Part shown: in pieces, positions 1-9,494 of the stretch
Position numbering within the stretch: the stretch's first letter is position 1
How the letters are laid out: each line of letters begins with the position of its first letter
Assembly (NCBI RefSeq): GCF_963668385.1
Contig: NZ_OY764327.1
Span: forward strand, 1,488,001 to 1,552,000
Source: an uncultured Carboxylicivirga sp.
Lineage (GTDB): Bacteria > Bacteroidota > Bacteroidia > Bacteroidales > Marinilabiliaceae
DNA length: 64,000 bases
Direction of reading: 5' to 3'
The notes under the pieces: model-generated
What the model saw: the letters and a program-made list of their open reading frames with translations, nothing else
Databases searched by the model: none
What the model was told of the DNA's origin: nothing
Made by a program: the position numbers and the translations under genes

Positions 1-1011
1 CCCTCCATTGCAGAAGATGCCTCTAAATATTTTCTCATTTTTATCTTATCGTTACCTGCTCTTCAGCTCAATTTCTTAGCTGGCGCCATGCTCCGAAGTA
101 GTGGAAATATGCATGTCCCCAGTGTATTGAATGTATTGATGTGTGTGTTGGATGTAATCTTTAATTTCATTCTTATATTTCCATCTCGCGAAATGCATTT
201 GTTGGGATTTGATCTCTTTATTCCGGGTGCAGATTTAGGCGTTGTGGGAGCAGCATTAGGAACAGCAACGGCCTATTTGGTAACGGCCATTATGCTTCTG
301 TGGTATTTGTTTACCAAAGATAAAAACCTACGATTAACACATGAAAAGGGCAGCTTTCGTCCTGAAGCCCGAATATTACGAAAAGCATTCCGTATAAGTA
401 TCCCAATGACATTGGAACACTCCGTGATTATGGGAGCTCAGATTTTATCTACCGTTATTGTAGCTCCGTTAGGTGTGGCTTCTATTGCAGCCAACTCGTT
501 TGCTATAACAGCCGAAAGTTTGTGCTATATGCCTGGATACGGAATTGCCGAAGCTGCAACAACGCTTGTTGGACAAAGCTTTGGTGCTAAACAAAAACTC
601 TTGGCGAAGCGATTTGCTCACATCACTGTTTATTTAGGAATGATTGTAATGACTTTAATGGGAGCTATCATGTATGTGGCAGCTCCATTAATCATGGGAT
701 TTATGACTCCCGATGCTGAAATTCTAGACTTAGGTGTGATGGCTTTACGTATTGAAGCGTTTGCTGAACCTATGTTTGCTGCTTCCATTGTGGCTTACGG
801 TGTTTTTGTGGGAGTAGGAGATACCTTTATTCCAAGTATTATGAATTTTGGAAGTATATGGCTGGTTCGCTTATCTCTGGCGGCTATACTGGCTCCGATT
901 ATGGGCTTAAAAGGAGTTTGGATTGCCATGTGTGTTGAATTGTGTTTTAGAGGGCTTATCTTTCTTATCCGACTATATAAAGGCAAATGGTTGGATAAAC
1001 TTCCTGCTTAA
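1..1011 (+). CDS. MATE family multidrug/Na+ antiporter, 3' part
   Basis: The reading frame is open from the first base of the window, so the gene starts upstream and only the last 336 or so codons are present; MATE proteins are usually about 450 residues. The visible part has alternating hydrophobic segments typical of the C-terminal three quarters of the family, including the early motif LRSSGNMHVPSVLN and a second-half segment beginning RISIPMTLEHSVIMGAQ. MATE proteins are inner-membrane exporters that use an H+ or Na+ gradient to expel cationic drugs and metabolites. The substrate cannot be read from sequence. A strong hairpin terminator follows directly, so it is transcriptionally separate from the TetR efflux operon downstream. 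Confidence 0.9.
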   Translation, partial: PSIAEDASKYFLIFILSLPALQLNFLAGAMLRSSGNMHVPSVLNVLMCVLDVIFNFILIFPSREMHLLGFDLFIPGADLGVVGAALGTATAYLVTAIMLLWYLFTKDKNLRLTHEKGSFRPEARILRKAFRISIPMTLEHSVIMGAQILSTVIVAPLGVASIAANSFAITAESLCYMPGYGIAEAATTLVGQSFGAKQKLLAKRFAHITVYLGMIVMTLMGAIMYVAAPLIMGFMTPDAEILDLGVMALRIEAFAEPMFAASIVAYGVFVGVGDTFIPSIMNFGSIWLVRLSLAAILAPIMGLKGVWIAMCVELCFRGLIFLIRLYKGKWLDKLPA

Positions 1012-1023
1012 TTAGTATAAATT

Positions 1024-1057
1024 ACCAGTATTGTACAGCCTGTAAATACTGGTTTTT
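1024..1057 (+). terminator. Rho-independent terminator after MATE gene
   Basis: Perfect 9-bp stem (accagtatt at 1024-1032 with aatactggt at 1045-1053), 12-nt loop, followed by a T run. It lies 12 bp after the MATE stop codon. Confidence 0.8.
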
Positions 1058-1124
1058 CAATGCCTTTTTGAATTTAATTCTAAAAAAAGGGAACAGATTT
1101 TTCTCTTTATCACAATTTTATATC

Positions 1125-1132
1125 TAACTTTG
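1125..1132 (+). promoter_or_regulatory. Bacteroidota -7 box for the tetR efflux operon
   Basis: The octamer taactttg matches the Bacteroidota -7 consensus TAnnTTTG and lies 32 bp before the tetR start. No clear -33 TTG is visible at the usual distance. Transcription would start near 1138, giving a short leader carrying the AGGAGG ribosome-binding site at 1153-1158. Confidence 0.5.
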
Positions 1133-1163
1133 ACTAATTGAAAAAAAAAGTCAGGAGGTTTTG

Positions 1164-1772
1164 ATGAGTGAAATGACAAAACAGGCTGAAATAGTAAATG
1201 CGGCCCAGGAACTCTTTAATAGCTTTGGTTTTGAAAAAACAACCATGACAGATATTGCCAAGCGCTTAGGTATCTCAAAGGCATCGTTATATTATTATTT
1301 TAATGATAAGGAAAGCATCATTCGTTCGTTGGCAATTAAGGAGCAGGAACGATTTGTAACCGAACTTCAAAATATTATTTCAGAAGCAAGTAATACGTTG
1401 GAACGATTGTTAGCTTATGCTGATAAACGAGTTGAGTTATTACAGAAGAGTATGACATTGAGCAGTACAAACTCAATAACTCATAAATCAATCAGGTCGA
1501 TTTTTAGTGTAATACTTGCCAGTTTTTGGGAGCAGGAAATTGAGTTGGTTTCGCATATTTATAAACTCGGAATGGAAGCCGGCGATATCAAAGAAATTGA
1601 TATTCCTGAACATGCCGAATTGTTTCTAACGATTTTAAGAGGATTACGACGCAATGCCTTTTACAATTCTAACAAATTAGAATTGATACATCTTCCTGCC
1701 GAAGATATTGTTGTAATCAAACAGCAATCAAAACTTTTTACTGAGATTTTTTATAAAGGAATTTCAAAATAA
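1164..1772 (+). CDS. TetR/AcrR family transcriptional regulator
   Basis: This 202-residue protein has an N-terminal TetR helix-turn-helix (about residues 5-55; core TMTDIAKRLGISKASLYYYF) followed by a divergent all-helical ligand domain. TetR proteins are dimeric repressors released by a small ligand. It is the first gene of a tetR-tolC-emrA-emrB-like operon, with only 6 bp before the next gene, so it probably represses its own efflux operon. I place the start at ATG 1164 instead of the adjacent in-frame TTG at 1161, because AGGAGG ends 5 bp before the ATG. That Shine-Dalgarno match is unusually good for this phylum. Confidence 0.92.
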   Translation: MSEMTKQAEIVNAAQELFNSFGFEKTTMTDIAKRLGISKASLYYYFNDKESIIRSLAIKEQERFVTELQNIISEASNTLERLLAYADKRVELLQKSMTLSSTNSITHKSIRSIFSVILASFWEQEIELVSHIYKLGMEAGDIKEIDIPEHAELFLTILRGLRRNAFYNSNKLELIHLPAEDIVVIKQQSKLFTEIFYKGISK

Positions 1773-1778
1773 TCTACG

Positions 1779-3062
1779 ATGATACTATTTAAAAGAATCA
1801 TTAAACTATGGATTTTATCTGTGGTATTGTTGGTTAGTACCCAAATGTTTGGGCAGGCAATACAGCAAACGAGCCTTGATAGTTGTCTTCAACAGGCAAT
1901 GAAAAACTATCCACTTATTAGTCATGCCGGTTATATACAAGAGAGAAGCAATAATTCTATCAAAATGATTAATGCCGATCGATTGCCTCAGTTATCACTG
2001 GCTTCAGAAGCTACTTTTCAATCGGAAGCGATGGGGTTTGAAATTGAAGGTTTTCCGGCTATGGCAACACCAAAAGATAATTATAGCTTCGGCTTGCATT
2101 TGAATCAGGTGTTGTGCGATTTTGGAAAATTCAATCAGCAAAAGGCAGTAGAACGTGCTCAGGCCAACTCCGAAATTCAACGGAATGAAATTGATCTGTA
2201 TCGATTACGTTTTACCATTCTACAGCTGTATAGTCAGGTTTTGTTGAGTAAGGAAAATATCAAGATTCTGGATTCTTATATCGATAACATAGAAATCAGG
2301 TACAAGGATATGGAATCGGCTGTAGCTAATGGAGTTGTGTTGCAAAGTAATCTGGATATTCTTTATGCCGAAATGCAACGAACCAACCAGCGTTTAATAA
2401 ATGCTGAAGCAGATATGGTGTCAACAGAGCAAAAGTTGAGTTTATATACCCATACTCAATTTGATTCAGCTACTGTGTTTATGCCTATTAATCAATCGAA
2501 TCTATATGCTTCACAAACAGGCATGCGGCCCGAATTGAAACTTTACGATGCTCAACTTAAGGTACTAGATTCTCAAAAGTTATTGGAGAATCGTAATAAG
2601 GCACCGCGTTTGTATTTATTTGGCGAAGGAGCCTATGGGCGGCCAGGTTACGATCCGTTAAATGAGGATTTACGTTTGTATGGTACCATTGGCATCGGCC
2701 TCAGATGGAATTTAAATAGTTTTCATACTAATTCCATTGCTTCACAAAACTTAAATATCAATAAAAATATAGTGGAAGAACAACGTTCGTTGTTCCAGAT
2801 TCAGCAGAATTCAGATCTGATAGAGCAACAAAACAATATAAACAGATATAACAAGCTTATTGAAACTGACGCTTCCATACTTGATAAGCTGATAAGCATA
2901 ACTGAAACATCAGCCGATCAACTTGAAAATGGTATTATCACTTCAACCGATTATCTGACTCAGCTATACGCTCAAAAACAGGCCGAATTAAATAAGCAAA
3001 TACATATAATGCAATTGCAGCTGGCTATAACTGAATACAATCTAATAGCAGGAACAAATTAG
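1779..3062 (+). CDS. TolC-family outer-membrane efflux protein
   Basis: This 427-residue protein begins with a Sec signal peptide ending near GQAIQQ and contains two repeats of the outer-membrane efflux (OEP) domain: long amphipathic helices rich in Q, N and E that form the periplasmic tunnel. Its length matches the family. TolC-type trimers form the exit duct for tripartite pumps. It lies between the TetR regulator and the membrane-fusion protein, with spacings of 6 and 20 bp, so the three pump parts are co-transcribed. The substrate is not predictable from sequence. Confidence 0.92.
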   Translation: MILFKRIIKLWILSVVLLVSTQMFGQAIQQTSLDSCLQQAMKNYPLISHAGYIQERSNNSIKMINADRLPQLSLASEATFQSEAMGFEIEGFPAMATPKDNYSFGLHLNQVLCDFGKFNQQKAVERAQANSEIQRNEIDLYRLRFTILQLYSQVLLSKENIKILDSYIDNIEIRYKDMESAVANGVVLQSNLDILYAEMQRTNQRLINAEADMVSTEQKLSLYTHTQFDSATVFMPINQSNLYASQTGMRPELKLYDAQLKVLDSQKLLENRNKAPRLYLFGEGAYGRPGYDPLNEDLRLYGTIGIGLRWNLNSFHTNSIASQNLNINKNIVEEQRSLFQIQQNSDLIEQQNNINRYNKLIETDASILDKLISITETSADQLENGIITSTDYLTQLYAQKQAELNKQIHIMQLQLAITEYNLIAGTN

Positions 3063-3082
3063 AACCATCAAAGACCTCAATC

Positions 3083-4099
3083 ATGAATAAGAAAAATAAA
3101 ATAATAGTTGGTGTATTGGCTCTGGTAGTCATTATGGTGAGTGTAGGATTTTATGTATATTCTTTACGCTACGAAGATACCGACGATGCACAAATTGATA
3201 CAGATATTACCGCAGTTACTTCAAGAGTTTCGGGGTATATAGAGCAGGTAAATTTCGAAGACAATGTGTTTGTTAATGCCGGAGATACCCTGATTGTACT
3301 TGATGATAGAGAGTTGGCTTTAAACGAGGCAAGATCGAAAGTTTCACTCGAAAATGCAGAAGCCACTTTAGAAACTACCAAAGAAAATGCACGATCGGTT
3401 GAGCAAAGTGGAGCCAGTGCAAGTGTAAGAGTGGAAGAACTTCGTATTCGTGTGAAAAATGCAACAAAGGATTTTGATCGATACAGTAAAATGTATTCAA
3501 ATGGATCGGTTACACAGCAGGAATTTGATAAAATACGCACCGAAAAAGAAACATTGGAAAAGCAACTGGAAGCAGCCATTCTGTCCGAAAAAGAAATTCA
3601 TGCTCGAATTGAAGCTGCTAAACAGCAAATTGCTGTATCAGCAACAGTGGTAAAACAACGAAAAATAGAATTGGATTACGCACAGTTAAATCATTCATAT
3701 GCATATATAACTGCACCTTTTGATGGTAAAGTATCGCGAAAAAATGCTGTAAAAGGACAGTTGATTCAGGTTGGTCAAGCCTTGTGTTCGATTATAGCCA
3801 CGAATGATTTATGGGTGACAGCTAATTTTAAAGAGACGCAGATTAAAGAAATGAAGCCGGGTATGAGTGTGAAAATAGAAGTGGATGCTTTTCCGGATGA
3901 AATTATTGAAGGTAAACTTACTTCGTTTTCATCAGCTACCGGAGCAAAATTCTCGTTAATTCCACCGGATAATGCAACAGGTAACTTTGTAAAGGTGGTT
4001 CAACGTGTACCGGTTCGTATTGATCTGGATAAAAGTAGCCCGATTTACGGAAGTATAACTCCCGGAATGAACGTATTGGTTAAAGTTATTTTATACTAA
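3083..4099 (+). CDS. HlyD/EmrA-type membrane fusion protein
   Basis: This 338-residue protein has one N-terminal membrane anchor (about residues 5-27), a split biotinyl-lipoyl-like domain (AVTSRVSGYIEQVNFEDN and, after the hairpin, YAYITAPFDGKVSRKNAVKG), a coiled-coil hairpin of about 110 residues between the halves, and a beta-barrel domain near residues 235-320. This is the classic EmrA/HlyD layout. It bridges the inner-membrane MFS pump (5 bp downstream) and the TolC-like duct across the periplasm. An EmrA-like partner is preferred over an RND partner because the next gene is a DHA2 transporter. Confidence 0.92.
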   Translation: MNKKNKIIVGVLALVVIMVSVGFYVYSLRYEDTDDAQIDTDITAVTSRVSGYIEQVNFEDNVFVNAGDTLIVLDDRELALNEARSKVSLENAEATLETTKENARSVEQSGASASVRVEELRIRVKNATKDFDRYSKMYSNGSVTQQEFDKIRTEKETLEKQLEAAILSEKEIHARIEAAKQQIAVSATVVKQRKIELDYAQLNHSYAYITAPFDGKVSRKNAVKGQLIQVGQALCSIIATNDLWVTANFKETQIKEMKPGMSVKIEVDAFPDEIIEGKLTSFSSATGAKFSLIPPDNATGNFVKVVQRVPVRIDLDKSSPIYGSITPGMNVLVKVILY

Positions 4100-4104
4100 G
4101 AGTT

Positions 4105-5667
4105 ATGGCTGATTCTAAAATAGGATTGGATAAAATAGCCGTAATCATTACAGTTGTTTCTGCAGCATTATTGCAACTGATTGATTCGTCTATTGTGAAT
4201 GTTTCGCTTACTCAGATGATGGGTAACCTGGGAGCAACTTTGGGCGATGTAAGCTGGGTTGTAACCGGATATACAACATCAACCATTATAATGATTACAC
4301 TTTCGGGATGGTTAAGTGCTAAATTGGGGCGTAAAACCTATTTTACTGCTTCTATCATATTATTTACCATTGCTTCGGTTTTATGTGGATCGTCTACGAC
4401 CATCGAAGAATTAGTTTTCTTCAGAGTAATTCAGGGAATTGGTGGCGGAGGATTACTGTCTACAGCACAGGCTATTTTAATCGATACTTTTCCGCGTGAA
4501 CAGTTGAGCACAGCCAACGCCATTTTTGGTGTCGGTCTTATTTTTGGTCCATCTATTGGTCCTACTCTTGGTGGTTATATTACCGACCATTTATCGTGGC
4601 ACTGGATTTTCTTTATCAATATTCCGGTAGGTATTGTGGCATCTATACTATCCATCCTTTTTGTAAAAGATTCGAAAGACAGATTGCATGTGGGAAAACT
4701 GGATTGGTTGGCGTTGGCTTTGTTGATTCTTACCATCGCACCTCTGCAAATACTCTTGGAAAAGGGCGAAGAAAAAGATTGGTTTGAATCAAAGTTGATT
4801 ACCTATTTAACGCTAGTTTCAATCATTGCAGGAATCTTCTTTGTTTATCGTCAGTTGAAAGGTAACAATCCAATTTTGAATTTACGATTGTTGAAAAACA
4901 GGCAATATGCTGTTGGAACAACCTTTGGTTTGGTACAGGGGATTGGTTTGTATGCATCGGTATTTATTATTCCGGTTTTTTGCCAGAATATGCTGGGTTA
5001 CACAGCTGTTGATACTGGTTTGGTAATGCTTCCCGGAGGTTTAGCAGCAGGCTTAATGATGCCGGTGGTAGCCACTATTATGAAAAAAACGAAGATTCCG
5101 TCCATTGCACTTGCCGCTATGGGATTCTCATCATTCGTGGTTTTTGTTTGGTTGCTTTCGGGGATGAATGCAGATACCAATGCTGGTGATTTCTTTTGGC
5201 CTTTAATACTGCGAGGAGTGGGGTTGGGATTTTTATTTACACCATTATTAACTATTACTATATATCCAATTAAAAATAAGGATGTACCGCAGGCTACAGC
5301 TTTCATGACCATGGTTCGTCAGTTGGGAGGTTCGTTTGGAATTGCTTTGTCAACTACTTATTTAAGCGTGCGAAGTGCTTTCCATTACAGTAACCTGAGT
5401 GAACATGTTTCTGTTTTTAACAATGCCACCTACGAACGTTTACAGCATTATACTCATTTGTTTTTATCAAACGGAAGTGATCTGATAAAAGCTCAAACGC
5501 AAGCTGCTGCTGCATTGCATGGTAGTATAATGCAACAGGCTATGATTCTTACTTATAACGATGTATTTTTGATTGTAGGATTATTTTTTGCAGCATGCAT
5601 TCCTTTTTTGTTACTGTTAAAGACAAAAAAAGAGGATAATGGACTGATAGAAGTAGCATCAAAATAA
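4105..5667 (+). CDS. DHA2-family MFS drug transporter (EmrB-like)
   Basis: This 520-residue protein has about 14 hydrophobic segments, the DHA2 layout. Visible motifs include DSSIVNVSL in TM1, the loop 2-3 motif GWLSAKLGRKTYF, and the antiporter motif C region GLIFGPSIGPTLGGYI in TM5. It is a proton-driven inner-membrane exporter and the energised component of the tripartite pump with the two preceding genes. It ends the operon; no strong intrinsic terminator is visible in the 190 bp downstream. Confidence 0.93.
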   Translation: MADSKIGLDKIAVIITVVSAALLQLIDSSIVNVSLTQMMGNLGATLGDVSWVVTGYTTSTIIMITLSGWLSAKLGRKTYFTASIILFTIASVLCGSSTTIEELVFFRVIQGIGGGGLLSTAQAILIDTFPREQLSTANAIFGVGLIFGPSIGPTLGGYITDHLSWHWIFFINIPVGIVASILSILFVKDSKDRLHVGKLDWLALALLILTIAPLQILLEKGEEKDWFESKLITYLTLVSIIAGIFFVYRQLKGNNPILNLRLLKNRQYAVGTTFGLVQGIGLYASVFIIPVFCQNMLGYTAVDTGLVMLPGGLAAGLMMPVVATIMKKTKIPSIALAAMGFSSFVVFVWLLSGMNADTNAGDFFWPLILRGVGLGFLFTPLLTITIYPIKNKDVPQATAFMTMVRQLGGSFGIALSTTYLSVRSAFHYSNLSEHVSVFNNATYERLQHYTHLFLSNGSDLIKAQTQAAAALHGSIMQQAMILTYNDVFLIVGLFFAACIPFLLLLKTKKEDNGLIEVASK

Positions 5668-5792
5668 TTTCGAATGCAGCTAATATCCCAATTCCGTTAG
5701 GTAATGTTAAATAAGTCTATGAAATAAATACCTTAATATTGGCATATTTTGTGAATTGATAGTGTTTTTTAACCCTGTTTGATAAAATGATA

Positions 5793-5824
5793 TTGTAAGG
5801 ATACAATCCTAATATCTAATTTTG
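5793..5824 (+). promoter_or_regulatory. Bacteroidota promoter for the PAS kinase operon
   Basis: The -7 box taattttg (5817-5824) matches TAnnTTTG. A TTG at 5793-5795 lies 21 bp upstream as a plausible -33 element. The spacer holds a nested inverted repeat (gatatt at 5789-5794 with aatatc at 5811-5816; attgta with tacaat inside), which may be an operator. Confidence 0.5.
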
Positions 5825-5859
5825 CATTCTCTTCAAAGAACAAAAGGGGAAATTGTATA

Positions 5860-8637
5860 ATGGGGAAAAAAATGAGTAGGTTATTGGTAATCTTGCACGA
5901 TTTCTTTTATACCAATGTGGGTAGCGACCAAAACGAAAAATTTAAAAAGCTATTTAAAGGATTGATAGTATCAAATGCATTGTTAACTGTTTTTGATGCT
6001 GTATATGTTTCAATCATAGAACTGAAAGCGTTAGGCTTTTATCTCGCGGTGGCTGTACTTCTTAATGTTATTAGCTATGTTTTAAATCAAAAACACTATT
6101 TTAAACTAGCGGTTTACATTATAGTTATTTTAAATATTCTGATTTTTCCAATCAATACCTTATTATTTTCCGTTCACGAAGGATACTATTTCATCTCGGT
6201 TTTGGGAGGTATAATATTGGCTGTACATCTACCGTATTTGTACGAATTTGTTATTTCTTCAGTATTGGCTGTAATAATGTTTTTTATTGAGCGGAATTAT
6301 TTTGGAACAGTCATATTCCCGGATAAAATACATGCTGATTATCCTGTGTTATTTTATGTGCGAACAGTCTTAATGTTTGCAGTGTATTCGTATTGGCTTT
6401 ATTTGTATAAACGGAATCACTATTTGCATAGTAAAATTATTGCTGGCAAAGATTTATCTCTCCTTAAATATATGACGGCAGTTGATCAATCGGATGCTAC
6501 CATTCTAATAACGGATAAAGAAGGTAATATTGAATATGCAAATCCTCAAATTGAAAAATCAACGGGTTATAGTGTAGATGAAGTTATCGGTAAAAACCTG
6601 AGAATTTTTCAATCAGAAAAAACCACTAAAGACACTTTTGTAGAGCTACTTGAACAGCTAGAAAAAGGAGAGCCTTGGAAAGGTACCTTATTTAATCGCA
6701 AAAAGAACAAGGAAGAATGTGTTGTTCAGGCTATTATTTCGCCGGTTAAAAATCAACTGAATGAGGTGGTTAATTATGTAGCAATTAAGGAGGATGTAAC
6801 CGAACACTTAAAAATGCTTTCTGAACTTCAGGAAAGTAATGAGAAATATTTTCAATTAGCCGAGCAAACAAACGATATAATATTAGTTCTTGATATAAAG
6901 ACATTAACGGTTAGTTATATCAATTCGGCGATATTAAAAATTCAAGGCTTTTTACCCGAAGAAATTATTGGACATTCTTTAAAAAGAACCTTAACCAAAG
7001 AGTCATACGAGTGTATTGTTAATGATTTGGATACTCATCTTAAAGACTTTAAAAAAGGAGAGAAGAGCGTTTTTCGTCATACTTATCAGATGATTCATAA
7101 GAACAAGCAAATTATCGATATAGAAGTTTCAGCATTTTTCATTGTTGATTATATCGGTAATCCTATTGAAGTTCATGGTATTGTAAGGGATATTACACAG
7201 CAATTAAAACAGCAACGGGAATTAAGTTTCGCTAATCGTAATTTAAGAAGTAGTTTAAGTCAAACAACCGTAGAATATAAGCATTTGCTGAGTCAAATGA
7301 CCAATGTTTTAAATAGTGCTTCCAGTGCAATTTGTTTCTTCGAGATTAAGGAAAACGATATCTATTTTACCTCTTGTAATGAAAGATGGGCGAGTAATAT
7401 TGGTTATACTCCCAATGAATTGGTTGGCAAGAATATAGTTGATGTGGTCGATAAAGAAACATTAGCCCTATATCAAAAATTTGTAAATCAAGTATCTAGT
7501 AGTTCTTCTCCACTTTATGAAGAGATTTGGTGGAGAGAAATGTATTTGAATCTGAATATTTTTCCGATTAAAGAAAAGGATGGTAGAAAATATTGTTTAT
7601 GCTTTATTTATAATTTAACAGATAAAAAAAAGGTGGAAGTGCGTTGTCTTGAAACTGAGCAACGACTTATCAACGTTTTTAAAATCAGTAAAGAAGCAAT
7701 CATTCTTCTAAAACCTGATTTAACAATAGAACAGGCAAATGAGAGCTTTTATAAAATACTGAATATAAAAGAAGGGAAAAAGATTGATAACCTGGTTAAT
7801 GTTATTAGTTATAAGAATATTGAAAAGCTATATAGCCATATCGAAACATTGAAAACAGGTATCGCCTTTTGTCAGTTCGAAACAGAGGTACTTAGCTTAA
7901 ATGGTGATGTTGTTCCGGTAGAAATGAATTTATCACTAATAAAAGAATCACAACAACCATTGTTGTTATGTGTTATTAGAGATGTTTCTATTCGAAAAAA
8001 CTATGAAAAGAAAATAATTGGAGCAAGTATAAAAATCGATAGTCAGCATAGACAAAAGTTAGCAAGTGACCTTCATGATAATGTGGGTCCTTTGTTATCC
8101 AGTTTAAATATGTGTTTATCGTTATTAACACGAAAGCCCGAGGTAAAGAAGTATCAAAATGATATTGATGATATTAATAAAATACTAAAGGATTCAATTT
8201 TGGCAGTTCGGGAAATATCAAATAATTTAAGTCCCCGCGTACTGGCTAATCATGGATTGGTATCGGCTTTGGAAACCTTTTTTGAAACCAAACAAAAGCT
8301 GGTTAATATTGATTTTACGCATAATATTGGTTCTATACGGTTTGATGAAATAAAAGAGGCAATGATTTATAATGTGATAAAAGAAGTTTTTAATAACTCT
8401 TTAAAATACTCTCAATCATCAGAAATTGAATTGAAAATATCAAAGAGATTTAACTATATAGTTGTGAAGTATCAGGATTTTGGTGTAGGATTCGATTTTG
8501 ATGAAAAAGTAACACCTGCAAGTGATAATCTGGGATTGTTTAGTATGATTAATCGATTCAAAATTTTGGAGGGCGAATATCGTATTAAAACGGCTCCGGG
8601 CGAAGGATTTTTGTTAAATTTAATGTTCCCAATATAA
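5860..8637 (+). CDS. Membrane-bound multi-PAS sensor histidine kinase (HisKA_3)
   Basis: This 925-residue kinase starts with about five or six membrane segments (residues 35-185) and then has four PAS-type sensor domains (about 205-315, 330-450, 470-590, 605-710; for example ITDKEGNIEYANPQIEKSTG). A HisKA_3 dimerisation domain follows with the phospho-acceptor His739 in LASDLHDNVGPLLSS, and then a C-terminal HATPase domain with GVGFDF and NLGLFSM. HisKA_3 kinases pair with NarL/LuxR-type regulators, and one follows 6 bp downstream. The signal is unknown; stacked PAS domains suggest redox, light or small-ligand sensing by the membrane part or cytoplasm. Confidence 0.92.
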   Translation: MGKKMSRLLVILHDFFYTNVGSDQNEKFKKLFKGLIVSNALLTVFDAVYVSIIELKALGFYLAVAVLLNVISYVLNQKHYFKLAVYIIVILNILIFPINTLLFSVHEGYYFISVLGGIILAVHLPYLYEFVISSVLAVIMFFIERNYFGTVIFPDKIHADYPVLFYVRTVLMFAVYSYWLYLYKRNHYLHSKIIAGKDLSLLKYMTAVDQSDATILITDKEGNIEYANPQIEKSTGYSVDEVIGKNLRIFQSEKTTKDTFVELLEQLEKGEPWKGTLFNRKKNKEECVVQAIISPVKNQLNEVVNYVAIKEDVTEHLKMLSELQESNEKYFQLAEQTNDIILVLDIKTLTVSYINSAILKIQGFLPEEIIGHSLKRTLTKESYECIVNDLDTHLKDFKKGEKSVFRHTYQMIHKNKQIIDIEVSAFFIVDYIGNPIEVHGIVRDITQQLKQQRELSFANRNLRSSLSQTTVEYKHLLSQMTNVLNSASSAICFFEIKENDIYFTSCNERWASNIGYTPNELVGKNIVDVVDKETLALYQKFVNQVSSSSSPLYEEIWWREMYLNLNIFPIKEKDGRKYCLCFIYNLTDKKKVEVRCLETEQRLINVFKISKEAIILLKPDLTIEQANESFYKILNIKEGKKIDNLVNVISYKNIEKLYSHIETLKTGIAFCQFETEVLSLNGDVVPVEMNLSLIKESQQPLLLCVIRDVSIRKNYEKKIIGASIKIDSQHRQKLASDLHDNVGPLLSSLNMCLSLLTRKPEVKKYQNDIDDINKILKDSILAVREISNNLSPRVLANHGLVSALETFFETKQKLVNIDFTHNIGSIRFDEIKEAMIYNVIKEVFNNSLKYSQSSEIELKISKRFNYIVVKYQDFGVGFDFDEKVTPASDNLGLFSMINRFKILEGEYRIKTAPGEGFLLNLMFPI

Positions 8638-8643
8638 AAAGAT

Positions 8644-9273
8644 ATGGAGATTAAAATTGCAATTGTTGATGACCATTCTGTTTTAAGATTCGGTTTGAAT
8701 AAGTTAATAAGCTCTATTGAGGGAGTGAAAGTTATAATGGAAGCCAGTAATGGTAAAGAGTTTCTCAATCAGATTGATACGAATACACCTGATATAGCAT
8801 TTATTGATTTGAATATGCCTATCATGAACGGATTCGACGTAGTTAAGATGTTGAAAATTAAGTATTCAAATGTAAAAACTATTATATTGTCAATGAATGA
8901 TAATCAGCAAGATTTTAAGCTGTTAAATGATTTGGGTGTGGAGGGTTATTTACTTAAAGATGCAGATTTTGATGAAATAGAAAGAGCCATACATACTGTG
9001 TATGGTGGAGGGCAATATTTTTCGCAGGAACTATTATTAAAATTTATCCAATCAAGTGGATCAAAATCTGTAAGTATTGAATTAACTAATAGAGAAAAAG
9101 AGGTTTTAGAGTGTTTGTGTCAAGGACTCTCTGCAAAAGAATCTGCCGATCGCCTAAATATTAGTCCGCGTACAATTGAAAAGCATAGAACCGAGTTGTT
9201 TTCTAAAACAGGTACAAATTCCTCCATTTCATTAGTGGTATATGCTATGAAAAATGATTTGATAAGCTTTTAA
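8644..9273 (+). CDS. NarL/FixJ (LuxR-type) response regulator
   Basis: This 209-residue protein has an N-terminal receiver domain with acidic pocket residues near the start (AIVDDH), phospho-acceptor Asp55 in FIDLNMP and a conserved Lys in LLKDADFDE. A C-terminal LuxR helix-turn-helix follows (LTNREKEVLECLCQGLSAKE, then ISPRTIEKHRTELFSKTG). It is the partner of the HisKA_3 kinase 6 bp upstream. Targets are not evident, but the next operon (SiaC-like gene onwards) starts only 200 bp downstream on the same strand and is a reasonable candidate. Confidence 0.94.
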   Translation: MEIKIAIVDDHSVLRFGLNKLISSIEGVKVIMEASNGKEFLNQIDTNTPDIAFIDLNMPIMNGFDVVKMLKIKYSNVKTIILSMNDNQQDFKLLNDLGVEGYLLKDADFDEIERAIHTVYGGGQYFSQELLLKFIQSSGSKSVSIELTNREKEVLECLCQGLSAKESADRLNISPRTIEKHRTELFSKTGTNSSISLVVYAMKNDLISF

Positions 9274-9297
9274 ATCAGATTATATTATTTTATATAT

Positions 9298-9334
9298 AAA
9301 TCCCTTGAGTTGAGATATACTTAGGGGATTTTTT
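9298..9334 (+). terminator. Probable terminator after the response regulator
   Basis: A 7-bp stem pairs aaatccc (9298-9304) with gggattt (9325-9331) and is followed by a T run. The loop is large and part of the T run lies in the stem, so this is a moderate call. Confidence 0.5.
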
Positions 9335-9452
9335 GTCTTGTACCATCTAGTTGTACTTTATGGTATAAAGTGCGGAAATTACGTAGTTGATTATGCGTAA
9401 ATTCCTTTTTTTTTATAGCAAATACCCTGTCGATCATTTTTAATACCTCCTG

Positions 9453-9460
9453 TAGTTTTG
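9453..9460 (+). promoter_or_regulatory. Bacteroidota -7 box for the siaC operon
   Basis: The octamer tagttttg matches TAnnTTTG exactly. Transcription would start near 9466, so an in-frame TTG at 9471 would be nearly leaderless, whereas ATG 9495 has a leader of about 28 nt. This favours 9495 as the siaC start. Confidence 0.55.
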
Positions 9461-9494
9461 TAATCGAAAATTGAATCAAAAAATCCGGCTATAT

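Noticed and set aside
5689-5715. A half-site resembling the twin box (ccgttaggtaatg) after the EmrB-like gene.
   Set aside because: The distance between CCGT and GGTA is too short and there is no second box at 21 bp.
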